A stretch of 64,000 nt of DNA from Parvibaculum sp963975745 (GCF_963975745.1 NZ_CAXBIB010000001.1:124001-188000); one strand, 5' to 3'. Positions 7,746 to 15,115 are shown, numbered from the stretch's first letter. Program-made: numbers and translations. The notes: a model not told the origin generated them from the sequence alone.

Positions 7746-8738
7746 TCACTGTTCAAATCGTTTCAGCGCAACGAGCATATCGCGGTACTCGGGAAGAACT
7801 TTTTCATCAAAGACGAAGCGTGCATAGTCCCATTGAGGCTGGGTTCGCAGTATCATGATCTTGTCGAGCGGCCCGGTCATGGCGCTCACAGCGGCATGAA
7901 GCCGACGCGCGACCTCGCCATCGGCAGGAGGCAGGCGACGAATTTCCTCGCTGAGGAGCGTCGCGATTTCCTCCATTTCAACGACACGTCCGGCCATTTC
8001 ATCCGGGGAAATCCTTGTGCCCAGCTCAACGAAACGCGCGATATCAGTTGAAGTATTGCGCAGGGAAGCACGCAATCTGGCCAGGATGTCAATTGTACCG
8101 GCGTTGGCCTCTGTGGAACGTGACAGAAGAGTCGCAAGAAGTTCCTCGCAAAGGCGCTCAGCTTCATGAAGCTGCGGCTCCACATCTTCGCGGTAGAGAC
8201 GGTATCCGGGAAACCGGTTCGGACTGTGGACAAGAGCCGCTATGACGCCCTGTTCTCTCAACAGGGTCTCGATCCTGGTCTCGAATTGCCTGAGATGACG
8301 AAGATCTTCGCCGTCAGACCAGTGGCTTGACGCCTCGCGAAGACGGTCGATCTCGCTGCGAAGCTGCGCGACGGCTTTGGCCCAGCCTGCATGGAATTCG
8401 TCCTCACCGCTCAGGAGATAGCTGCGCAGGCCAGTAAGCGTGGCTTCCGAGCTGACGGCAATGGCATAGGCAGGTGGCAGTGCCGAATGTGCGATCCGTG
8501 CACTCGTGGACTGCGTGGGCGTCTGTGTCGAAGCGGTCCCGACCGACGCCGACGCGGTCGCTACGGGCTGCAGATTGGGAAATACCGGGAACACAGATGA
8601 CAGGGTCAGTATTCCCGCTGTCAGGATTCCCAGTGTGACCAGTCCAAGAATGGCAAAAGAGGGCATTTCTCGCCCTTTCCATGGCGGCATTTCAGCATCC
8701 GCGCCCCATTCCTCGCTGGCGAAAGCTGCGTCGTTCAT
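7746..8738 (-). CDS. Membrane-anchored helical sensor-like protein
   Basis: About 330 residues: a short cytoplasmic N-terminus, one strong membrane helix (about 27-50, PSFAILGLVTLGILTAGIL), a Ser/Thr/Ala linker, then an all-helical region to the C-terminus that resembles a four-helix-bundle ligand or stress sensor. There is no HAMP, kinase or cyclase output domain. The start is uncertain: ATG 8738 is preferred, and ATG 8759 would add seven residues. The stop TGA at 7746-7748 is in frame with the kinase that follows, which suggests a sensory input module for it. I cannot name the domain family. Confidence 0.65.
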   Translation of the reverse strand: MNDAAFASEEWGADAEMPPWKGREMPSFAILGLVTLGILTAGILTLSSVFPVFPNLQPVATASASVGTASTQTPTQSTSARIAHSALPPAYAIAVSSEATLTGLRSYLLSGEDEFHAGWAKAVAQLRSEIDRLREASSHWSDGEDLRHLRQFETRIETLLREQGVIAALVHSPNRFPGYRLYREDVEPQLHEAERLCEELLATLLSRSTEANAGTIDILARLRASLRNTSTDIARFVELGTRISPDEMAGRVVEMEEIATLLSEEIRRLPPADGEVARRLHAAVSAMTGPLDKIMILRTQPQWDYARFVFDEKVLPEYRDMLVALKRFEQ

Positions 8739-9016
8739 CCTTGTCACCCTGAATTTCATACGTCCGACAAGTTCGGATCGGAGATGTACCCCTCGACGCC
8801 ATGAGGCGGCGGCGACAGTAAACAAGCGCTGAATCGGGAATGATGAAGACGTATGCATACCAACGTATCCAAACCGCCGCCTTTCCAAAGGCATATACGT
8901 TCGTATGGCAGTGCTATACCGATGCACCTTTGTGGGCCGACCGAATCGCACGTGATCTTTCGGCGGACATGACGCTAAGGTCTTCGGGGGTACGCAGAAA
9001 GATAGCGGGAACTCGG
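8739..9016. other. Divergent promoter region in the signalling block
   Basis: About 280 bases between the leftward sensor/kinase pair and the rightward receiver/LytM genes. It is visibly more AT-rich than the core genes and includes clusters such as GTATGCATAC near 8850-8859, but no -35/-10 pair could be assigned with confidence. Confidence 0.35.
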
Positions 9017-9427
9017 ATGTATTCAGTACTTGTAGTGGACGACAATGACGAAGTGCGCGAGATCATCTGCGAATTTCTAAAAGACGCCGGCTGCGACGTC
9101 CTGGCTGTCGCGGACGGAACATCTGCAATCGATTTGATACGAGGCGGGCACTGGGATCTTCTTATCACAGATATCTTCATGCCGGACTGCGACGGCATCG
9201 AGGTCGTTCGGGCCGCCCGGCAACATCTTCCCAGCACACCCATTCTTGCTATATCGGGCGGAAGCGTGCTCTTGCCGCAATTCAATCCTCTCAAGAGTGC
9301 TGAGATGCTTGGTGCGCTGGTGACGGTGCGCAAGCCGTTCACACGGCTTGATCTTGCGACCGCTCTCGTTCGAGTCATGAGCCATATCCGCCCCTCATGT
9401 CCGGAACAATGTCGGCTTGCATCATGA
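9017..9427 (+). CDS. Single-domain response regulator (receiver only)
   Basis: A 136-residue receiver domain without an output domain. It has the acidic pair VVDDND, phospho-acceptor Asp52 in LLITDIFMPDCDG, the switch residue in ILAISGG and the conserved Lys in VRKPF. ATG 9017 is chosen because homology begins there; the frame is open for 59 codons upstream, but that stretch is unlike any receiver. Stand-alone receivers act as phosphorelay intermediates or bind partner proteins. Its stop overlaps the start of the LytM-like gene (ATGA), so the two are translationally coupled. Confidence 0.88.
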   Translation: MYSVLVVDDNDEVREIICEFLKDAGCDVLAVADGTSAIDLIRGGHWDLLITDIFMPDCDGIEVVRAARQHLPSTPILAISGGSVLLPQFNPLKSAEMLGALVTVRKPFTRLDLATALVRVMSHIRPSCPEQCRLAS

Positions 9428-10215
9428 CGTCGGAGCGATCGCCTTGCCTGGTGTTTCTGGCCGCCATTGCCACGATCATCGCCGGTCCCATGGCACAGGC
9501 AGGAGACGAGATGTCGGCATTTCCCAATCTGGCAAATTGTCTGCGTGCGGAGTTGGTAACTGTCGATCCGACCAACATTTGCAATGACCTGCGGATCCCC
9601 GTTATGTCGGCCGGACGTCAGGCCCTGCAACAACGACAGGGGCAAGACAAACAGCGATCCGTAGGCAAGTCGGCCGAACGCGCTGCCTTGCCATTGTCTC
9701 CGCCGGATCGACGGGAATGGACGGCTCCGGAAAATGTCGCGCTGCGCCGGACGGCATTTCCGGTGCCGATTGAGCGACCGGTGCGGGGGTGCACATGGGA
9801 ACCAGATCTTCTTCTCGGGAAGAAACAACATCATGAACAGGACGGAGGTCACCATGCCGAGGTGATATCGACAACACGGAAATCGGGCGTTGCGGTCGTC
9901 GTGCCGGGGAATTGCTTGATCCGCAGTCCGATCGGCGGCGAAGTGGTTTTTGCGCAGCGCTTCTCGGGCTATGGACAGACGATTATCGTGAAGCATGGCA
10001 TATCGGAATATCTGATCGTTGCCGGCCTTGCGAATCTGATGGTCACCCGCGGCGCCCATATAGGGAAGGGGGCGGAACTTGGCCGCACAACACACAAGAA
10101 TGCCGCTGCGCTTGACGAGGAATTCAACCCGAGTGGCCGGGTAATCCTGTACCTCGATGTGATGTCAAAAAATGGTCCCCGCGATCCGCTGGTCTGGCTT
10201 GCGGCTCTCTCCTGA
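9424..10215 (+). CDS. Exported degenerate LytM/M23-like (EnvC-type) protein
   Basis: A 263-residue protein with a signal peptide (hydrophobic VFLAAIATIIAG, likely cleavage after AQA near residue 26), an apparently disordered Arg/Gln-rich middle, and a C-terminal LytM-like domain: IRSPIGGEVVFAQ, GYGQTIIVKHG, then RGAHIGKGAELG and YLDVMSKNGPRDPLVWL. The pattern matches EnvC/NlpD-class domains that activate amidases rather than cutting peptidoglycan. The zinc-binding H-x-H expected of active M23 peptidases is absent. The start ATG at 9424 overlaps the stop of the receiver gene. Coupling of a receiver gene to a cell-wall regulator-like protein is unusual; a role in envelope remodelling is inference. 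Confidence 0.7.
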   Translation: MTSERSPCLVFLAAIATIIAGPMAQAGDEMSAFPNLANCLRAELVTVDPTNICNDLRIPVMSAGRQALQQRQGQDKQRSVGKSAERAALPLSPPDRREWTAPENVALRRTAFPVPIERPVRGCTWEPDLLLGKKQHHEQDGGHHAEVISTTRKSGVAVVVPGNCLIRSPIGGEVVFAQRFSGYGQTIIVKHGISEYLIVAGLANLMVTRGAHIGKGAELGRTTHKNAAALDEEFNPSGRVILYLDVMSKNGPRDPLVWLAALS

Positions 10216-10227
10216 CCGTTCATAACA

Positions 10228-10614
10228 ATGGAATCATCAATGGTGCCGCTATCAATTCTCGTGATCGATGACGAAAACGCCATGTGCGAGACGTTGAATT
10301 TCGCCCTTGCGGCACAGGGCTATCGTGTCATCACGGCATCAGATGGTCGGGAGGGGTTAAGAAAATTCCTGGCCGAAGACGTGGCGCTGGTCATCACTGA
10401 CATCGTCATGCCGGAGATCGATGGCATCGGGGTCCTTCGAAAGATCAAGGAGGCCTCACCGCAAACACCAGTCATCGTCATGTCGGGGTGGCGGCGACTT
10501 GGCAGAACATTCTACCTCGAGGCCGCATGTGCCCTGGGTGCCGATGATTCTATTGCGAAGCCCTTTACTATTCAGCAGATGAAAATGAAGATCGACCACT
10601 GCATTTCAAGGTAA
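10228..10614 (+). CDS. Single-domain response regulator (receiver only)
   Basis: A 128-residue receiver with the acidic pair VIDDEN, phospho-acceptor Asp58 in LVITDIVMPEIDG, the switch Ser in VIVMSGW and the conserved Lys in IAKPF. There is no output domain. It follows the LytM-like gene by 12 nt on the same strand, so it probably belongs to the same operon. Its 3' end overlaps that of the convergent receiver gene at 10606-11001 by 9 nt. The ATG at 10240 is a possible alternative start. Likely a phosphorelay shuttle or a modulator of the nearby kinase. Confidence 0.88.
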   Translation: MESSMVPLSILVIDDENAMCETLNFALAAQGYRVITASDGREGLRKFLAEDVALVITDIVMPEIDGIGVLRKIKEASPQTPVIVMSGWRRLGRTFYLEAACALGADDSIAKPFTIQQMKMKIDHCISR

Positions 10615-11001
10615 ACGCAAGTCGGCTTCTTCAAGGGCATTTTTCAGCTGAGCCATCGTAAAGGGCTTCGGTAGAACCACGATATCCGGTCGCTGCATCA
10701 ATGCATGGCGTCGATCGGCGGAAATGTACCCTGACATGACGATGCAGCGTACTTTTGGTCGAAGGTCCTCGATCATCGGAATGAGTTGATCGCCCGATAT
10801 CCCGCCAGGCATCGTGAGGTCAGTGAGGGCGAGCTCAATTGTCGAGTGAGCCTCAAGGCACTGAAGTGCTTCGTCGCCGCTTTCTGCACTGATGACGGAG
10901 TATCCCAGCGCCGCGAGCATTTCGCTCACGACCGTGCTTACGGTCCGGTCGTCCTCGACCAGAAGCACGGTTGGACGCGTGCCGTCGCCTGAACCCGACA
11001 T
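10606..11001 (-). CDS. Single-domain response regulator (receiver only)
   Basis: A 131-residue receiver domain on the minus strand, with the acidic pair LVEDDR, phospho-acceptor Asp61 in ALTDLTMPGG, switch Ser in IVMSGY and Lys in VLPKPF. This form (LVEDD ... LTDLTMPGG) is typical of receivers found at the C-terminus of hybrid kinases, so it may take phosphate from such a kinase. ATG 11001 has an excellent GGAGGA site seven bases upstream. It is the last gene before the kdsA 3' remnant. Confidence 0.88.
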   Translation of the reverse strand: MSGSGDGTRPTVLLVEDDRTVSTVVSEMLAALGYSVISAESGDEALQCLEAHSTIELALTDLTMPGGISGDQLIPMIEDLRPKVRCIVMSGYISADRRHALMQRPDIVVLPKPFTMAQLKNALEEADLRLP

Positions 11002-11124
11002 CAGCAATTTCCTCCAATTGTCGCAAGATTGTTACGCCCCGATTTCCTGCAAATCACCCTGGAATGGTGATCCGAATCGATCCGGCAGGCGAGCGACAAA
11101 GTGCCGTGCTGGCGCATTTTTGCA

Positions 11125-11303
11125 ACCGGCGCATGGTGCCGGCGATCGCCGCCGCTGCCGTCGTCATCGGCGCGGGCTTCATGGAAACCCACCAGGACCC
11201 GGACAATGCGCCCTCCGACCGACCGAACATGGTCAAGCTGTCGGAACTTGAGGCGCTGCTGGCGCGCCTCAAGCGGTTCGATGCACTCGCCAAGGCCGCC
11301 TAG
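11125..11303 (+). pseudogene. kdsA 3'-end remnant
   Basis: Encodes a diverged copy of the last ~60 residues of KdsA, including METHQDPDNAPSD and LSELEALLARLK through the AKAA C-terminus and TAG stop. Relative to intact kdsA it has a 6-nt in-frame deletion near 11177 and a few substitutions, some of them amino-acid changing. Upstream homology stops abruptly at about 11125. It has no start or upstream domain and cannot make an enzyme. Its stop codon overlaps the stop of the convergent PhyH gene within a CTAG. Confidence 0.9.
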
Positions 11304-11309
11304 GCCGTC
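11125..11309 (+). repeat. Direct repeat, right copy (kdsA 3' end)
   Basis: Partner of 5417-5607 in the same orientation. Identity continues through the stop codon to GGCCGTC and then ends. Together the copies resemble attL/attR scars or the product of a homologous or duplicative insertion. No integrase gene is visible between them. Confidence 0.85.
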
Positions 11310-12208
11310 TGTTTCTCGCCCCTGATCTGCGCTGACACCTCGGCCAGCAATTCGGCCGAGCCGAATTGTGCGGCATTGGCATCGAGCTTGCCCAGCGCGA
11401 ATTCCGGCGGCACCACTTCCGGACCCTGACCGGCCGGCAGCGGCGGCGTGTAATAGCCCAGCGCATAGCTTCCCATCGCATAGCCGATCAGCGCCTGCAA
11501 TTCGGGGTCGAGTGTCTTCGCGATTTCGGGCGGGCAGGAGAGGTACTGGTTCTCCTCCTGCCGCAGCCAGCCCAGCGTGTAGGTGATGTTGATGCCGATG
11601 CGGTCGCCATTGGAAACATTTGCGCCGCCGCCATGAAACACGCCGCCCGAATAGACCAGCACGGAACCGGCGCTCATTTCCGCATAACCGATCTCTTCGT
11701 CCGAGGGCTGATAATCGTCCGGCCAGTCGAGGCTGCCGGGACAGACTTGCGTCGCGCCGTTCTCCTTGGTGAAATCGGTAATCGCCCAGATCGTGTTGAA
11801 CTGTGGCTCGATGCCCTTGAGGTAGGTGCCCCAGGCCCAGCGGTCGCGATGGATCTGCTGTTTCTTCTGACCGGGCGTGATGCGGATGACCTGCGTCAGA
11901 TGCAACTGGATGCGCTCGCAGAAGGGCTTGAGGAAGGCATTGGCCGCCTCGACGATGGTCTTGTTGGCCACCATGCCGCGGCAGGCTGGCGAGCGGGCGA
12001 CCAGCGCGCCGGTACGTGTCGTCTTGTCGCCGGTGAAATCGTCGCGGCCGAAATCGGTCGCCTCGATATAGGGCATGGTCTCGTCGCGCACCTGCGCAAG
12101 CTGCGCGGGCGTCAGCGCGTCCTTCAGGATCAGCGCGCCATCGCGCTTCAGGACGGCGAGGATTTCGTCGGTCGGTGCAGTCGCAGGCAGCGTTTCAAGT
12201 TTCGGCAT
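11300..12208 (-). CDS. Phytanoyl-CoA dioxygenase (PhyH) family oxygenase
   Basis: A 302-residue member of the Fe(II)/2-oxoglutarate-dependent PhyH family. The facial-triad residues are visible as H-x-D (His120, Asp122 in QQIHRDRW) and a distal His near 192 in GGVFHGGG. Family members hydroxylate lipids or small metabolites; the substrate here is unknown. Start ATG 12208 has AGGAGAGG upstream. The gene starts inside the end of the TetR gene (14-nt overlap), so the pair is almost certainly one operon and the regulator probably senses a substrate or product. Its stop overlaps the stop of the kdsA remnant in CTAG. Confidence 0.85.
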   Translation of the reverse strand: MPKLETLPATAPTDEILAVLKRDGALILKDALTPAQLAQVRDETMPYIEATDFGRDDFTGDKTTRTGALVARSPACRGMVANKTIVEAANAFLKPFCERIQLHLTQVIRITPGQKKQQIHRDRWAWGTYLKGIEPQFNTIWAITDFTKENGATQVCPGSLDWPDDYQPSDEEIGYAEMSAGSVLVYSGGVFHGGGANVSNGDRIGINITYTLGWLRQEENQYLSCPPEIAKTLDPELQALIGYAMGSYALGYYTPPLPAGQGPEVVPPEFALGKLDANAAQFGSAELLAEVSAQIRGEKQTA

Positions 12209-12827
12209 TTTTCTTTCCTCTCCTGGCGTTGCGGCGCGGCGTTTCCGGTTTCGGCAGCAAGGGCCGCAGCATGGCTTCGAGTTGCGCCTTCTGCCGCTTC
12301 GCCGGCCAGTCCTCGCGTTCGAGCGTGGCACGGATGCAGAAGCCGTCGATGATCGAGATGATGGCGTCGCCCGTAACGGCCGGATCGATATGGGCGGCAA
12401 GCCTGCCTTCGCGCTGGTGGCGGCGGATGATGGCGGCGAGACCGTCGCGGAATTCGTCGTAATAGGCCTTGTTGATCCGGGCCAGGGCCGGATCGCCGAT
12501 CGCGCGGCCGAAGAAACTCATCCAGACGCGCCAGTCGCGCAGCCGTTCCTCGTCCACAGGCAGAATGAGTTGCGCAAGCGCGACAAGATCATCCGGTTTC
12601 TCAGGATGCTTGAGCATGAAGAGTATGCCCTGGGCGACATGATCGAGCGCGGCGAGCAGGACTGCGTCCTTGTCCTCGAAATAATGTGTGATCGCGCCCG
12701 TCGTGGCATTCGCCGCACGGGCGACATCGACGAGCCGCGTATTGTCGATGCCCTGGTCGCCGATCACCGCAATGGCAGCTCTGGCGATGTCTCTGCGACG
12801 GGCGTCATGGTCGATCAGTTTTGGCAT
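12195..12827 (-). CDS. TetR/AcrR-family transcriptional regulator
   Basis: A 210-residue one-component repressor. The N-terminal helix-turn-helix is clear (RRDIARAAIAVIGDQGIDNTR, then ARAANATTGAITHYFEDKDAVL), resembling the BetI-like branch; the C-terminal helical domain is the presumed ligand pocket. The last residues are basic (RRNARRGKK). Start ATG 12827; a TTG at 12857 would add ten residues across the promoter and is less likely. A -35/-10 promoter overlapped by a short palindrome lies immediately upstream, consistent with autoregulation together with the downstream PhyH gene. Confidence 0.88.
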   Translation of the reverse strand: MPKLIDHDARRRDIARAAIAVIGDQGIDNTRLVDVARAANATTGAITHYFEDKDAVLLAALDHVAQGILFMLKHPEKPDDLVALAQLILPVDEERLRDWRVWMSFFGRAIGDPALARINKAYYDEFRDGLAAIIRRHQREGRLAAHIDPAVTGDAIISIIDGFCIRATLEREDWPAKRQKAQLEAMLRPLLPKPETPRRNARRGKKNAET

Positions 12828-12832
12828 AACCG

Positions 12833-12862
12833 TGATTATATAAAAATCATGCGCCAAGGCAA
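12833..12862 (-). promoter_or_regulatory. Promoter and candidate TetR operator
   Basis: On the minus strand: TTGCCT (12862-12857), a 16-nt spacer and a perfect TATAAT (12840-12835), about 8 nt from the TetR ATG, so the leader is extremely short. The -10 is overlapped by the inverted repeat TGATT-N7-AATCA (12833-12849), a plausible repressor site. Confidence 0.55.
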
Positions 12863-12917
12863 GAGGGATATGCCGAAGATCCCTTTCAGCAGGCGCTTCA
12901 ACCTGGATGAGGTTCGA

Positions 12918-13382
12918 TCAGCCGCGCCCGCGATAGGGTGCGACGCCCTGATCCGGTGCCCAGACGCCGGCCGGCAGCTTGCCCTTTTGCCAGAAGACAT
13001 CGATGGGAATGCCGCCGCGCGGATACCAGTAGCCGCCGATGCGGAGCCATTTCGGCTTCAATGTGTCGACGAGGCGCTTGCCGATGGCAACGGTGCAGTC
13101 CTCGTGAAAGGCACCGTGATTGCGGAAGGACTGCAGATAGAGCTTCAGGGACTTCGACTCGACGAGCCATTTGCCGGGCACATAGTCGATGACGAGATGG
13201 GCAAAATCCGGCTGGCCGGTCACCGGACAGATCGACGTGAACTCCGGCACGGTGAAGCGGGCGACATAGTCGGTGTCGGGGTGCGGATTGGCTACTCGTT
13301 CGAGATCGGCCTTGTCGGGCATCGAAGGGACCGATGACGCCTTGCCGAGCTGAGTCAGTCCTGTCGGCTTTTTGGCCATCAT
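12918..13382 (-). CDS. queF: NADPH-dependent 7-cyano-7-deazaguanine reductase
   Basis: A 154-residue, short (unimodular, B. subtilis-type) QueF that reduces preQ0 to preQ1 in queuosine biosynthesis. The catalytic Cys is in TSICPVTGQPDF (Cys near 52, Asp near 59), followed by the substrate-binding ESKSLKLYLQSFRNH and HED motifs and the NADPH-side PRGGIPIDVFW. AAGGAG lies upstream of the tandem ATGs at 13382/13379. It is the last gene of the queC-E-D-F run on the minus strand, 10 nt after queD. Confidence 0.95.
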   Translation of the reverse strand: MMAKKPTGLTQLGKASSVPSMPDKADLERVANPHPDTDYVARFTVPEFTSICPVTGQPDFAHLVIDYVPGKWLVESKSLKLYLQSFRNHGAFHEDCTVAIGKRLVDTLKPKWLRIGGYWYPRGGIPIDVFWQKGKLPAGVWAPDQGVAPYRGRG

Positions 13383-13392
13383 GCGCGCTCCT

Positions 13393-13764
13393 TCATTCGT
13401 CCTGCGGACCGTCATAGACACAACCCTCGCGGCACGAGCCGCGATGGACCTCGACGCATGCGATCTCGGGCAGGGGGGCTGCCAGCTCATGCCAGATCCA
13501 GGCCGCAATCCGCTCGAGCGTCGGCAACTCGAGGCCGGCGACTTCATTGAGAAGATGGTGGTCGAGTTTCTCGCGCACGGCCATGACTTCGCGCTCGAGA
13601 TCCTCGAAATGCCGCACAAGACCGGTTTCCGGCGCAGGCTTGCCCTTCAGCCAGACGACGACGCGAAACGAATGCCCATGCATCCGGCGATTGGGATGGC
13701 CTTCCTCCGCATAGGGAAGGAAATGGGCGGCGTCGAAATGGAACTCTTTGTAGATGCGGGTCAT
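13393..13764 (-). CDS. queD: 6-carboxytetrahydropterin synthase-like protein (QueD family)
   Basis: A 123-residue T-fold protein of the PTPS/QueD family. The three zinc-binding His (His14 in FDAAH; His29 and His31 in MHGHS) and the catalytic Asp-His pair (Asp68-His69 in LDHH) are present. In classical QueD a catalytic Cys sits four residues before HGH; here the sequence is EGHPNRRMHGH, with Asn25 at that place. The substrate-binding Glu of the VKET motif is also replaced (VHRGSC). The operon context (queC, queE, queF) strongly implies the QueD step or a close variant. Its start overlaps the queE stop in ATGA. Confidence 0.85.
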   Translation of the reverse strand: MTRIYKEFHFDAAHFLPYAEEGHPNRRMHGHSFRVVVWLKGKPAPETGLVRHFEDLEREVMAVREKLDHHLLNEVAGLELPTLERIAAWIWHELAAPLPEIACVEVHRGSCREGCVYDGPQDE

Positions 13765-14390
13765 GGAATACCGATCAGCTTGTGTGTCTGCAGGCTCAAC
13801 CGCCATTTCGGATGTGCGAGGCAATAGGCCGTCGCCGCCCGAGTGTTCTCGTCGGTCCGGTCGCCATCCATCGGTTGCAGAAAGAAATGCTCGAAGTCGA
13901 GCGCCTCGAAAAGCTCCGGTCTTGCCGTCGCCTGCGGGTAGACGAGCTTCAACTCGTCGCCCTGTGTCTGTTTCAAGGGCGCCGCGGCCTTGGGGCTGAC
14001 GCAGATCCAGTCGAGGCCGTCGGGTGCCGCAATCGTGCCGTTGGTCTCGACGGCGATCTCGAAGCCGCGCGCATGCAGGGCGGCGATCAGTGCTGCATCG
14101 AGTTGCAGCAGCGGTTCGCCACCGGTACAGACGACAAAGCGCGCGCCGTCTGCGCCTTCCCACTTGTCTTCGACGGCAGCGGCCAGCGCCGCTGCATCGG
14201 CGAACTTGCCGCCACCCGTGCCATCCGTACCGACGAAGTCGGTGTCGCAGAAACGGCAGACGGCGCTCTCGCGGTCTTCCTCCCGCCCCGACCAGAGATT
14301 GCAGCCGGCAAAACGGCAAAACACGGCCGCGCGCCCGGCATTGGCGCCCTCGCCCTGCAACGTGTAGAAAATTTCCTTCACCGAATACAT
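13761..14390 (-). CDS. queE: 7-carboxy-7-deazaguanine synthase (radical SAM)
   Basis: A 209-residue radical SAM enzyme converting 6-carboxytetrahydropterin to 7-carboxy-7-deazaguanine. The [4Fe-4S] ligands follow the expanded C-x14-C-x2-C arrangement seen in one QueE class (Cys30, Cys45, Cys48). YTLQGEG at the N-terminus and the SAM-binding TGGEP motif are present. Start ATG 14390 is 11 nt after the queC stop, and the stop overlaps queD. Confidence 0.95.
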   Translation of the reverse strand: MYSVKEIFYTLQGEGANAGRAAVFCRFAGCNLWSGREEDRESAVCRFCDTDFVGTDGTGGGKFADAAALAAAVEDKWEGADGARFVVCTGGEPLLQLDAALIAALHARGFEIAVETNGTIAAPDGLDWICVSPKAAAPLKQTQGDELKLVYPQATARPELFEALDFEHFFLQPMDGDRTDENTRAATAYCLAHPKWRLSLQTHKLIGIP

Positions 14391-14401
14391 CGTCTGCTTC
14401 T

Positions 14402-15115
14402 CTAGGCCTTGCCGCCGGCATAGGCTGCATAACCGCGCGCCCTCAGCTCGCAGGCGGGGCAGGTGCCGCAGCCATAGCCCCAGTCATGGCGCTGCGACCG
14501 GTCGCCGCGATAGCAGCTATGGCTTTCCTCGACAATGAGCTCGACCAGCGCCTGGCCGCCGAGTTCCTCGGCAAGCTGCCATGTGGCGGCTTTATCGATC
14601 CGCATCAAGGGCGTTTCAAGCCGGAATTCCCGGTCCATGCCGAGACATATTGCCCGTTCCAGCGCTGCAATCGTATCCGCGCGGCAGTCCGGATAGCCCG
14701 AATAGTCGGTTTCGCACATGCCGCCGACCAGTACAGACGCCCCCCGGCGGTAGCCCAGCGCCGCCGCATAGGTAAAAAACAGCAGGTTGCGGCCGGGCAC
14801 GAAAGTGGTGGGCAGGCCGTTTTCACCCATTTCGATCTCGACCTCGCGGGTCAGGGCCGTTTCACTGAGCGCGCCCAGTTCCGGCAGCGAGATCAGATGG
14901 TCGGAGCCCAGCCGTGCCGCCCAGTCGGAAGAGAGCGCGGAAACGCCGTTCCTGAGCGTTTCCCGGCAGGCAAGCTCTACCGCATGGGTCTGGCCATAGT
15001 CGAAGCCGACCGTCTCGACGACATCATGGCGGGCCAGCGCCCAGGCGAGGCAGACGGTCGAATCCTGCCCGCCTGAGAAGAGTACCAGTGCCCTGGAATT
15101 TTCGTGTTTCGCCAT
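14402..15115 (-). CDS. queC: 7-cyano-7-deazaguanine (preQ0) synthase
   Basis: A 237-residue ATP-dependent PP-loop enzyme that converts 7-carboxy-7-deazaguanine to preQ0 with ammonia. The nucleotide-binding loop SGGQDST is at residues 14-20, and the C-terminal zinc site is formed by Cys residues in HSCYRGD and CGTCPACELR. It is the first gene of the que operon on the minus strand, divergent from eno. The whole operon supplies preQ1 for queuosine tRNA modification; tgt and queA are not in this window. Confidence 0.96.
   Translation of the reverse strand: MAKHENSRALVLFSGGQDSTVCLAWALARHDVVETVGFDYGQTHAVELACRETLRNGVSALSSDWAARLGSDHLISLPELGALSETALTREVEIEMGENGLPTTFVPGRNLLFFTYAAALGYRRGASVLVGGMCETDYSGYPDCRADTIAALERAICLGMDREFRLETPLMRIDKAATWQLAEELGGQALVELIVEESHSCYRGDRSQRHDWGYGCGTCPACELRARGYAAYAGGKA

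Noticed and set aside
13393..14430. Apparent 345-codon frame covering queE and queD
   Set aside because: The N-terminal two thirds is an out-of-frame reading of queE; the real genes are queE and queD overlapping by 4 nt.
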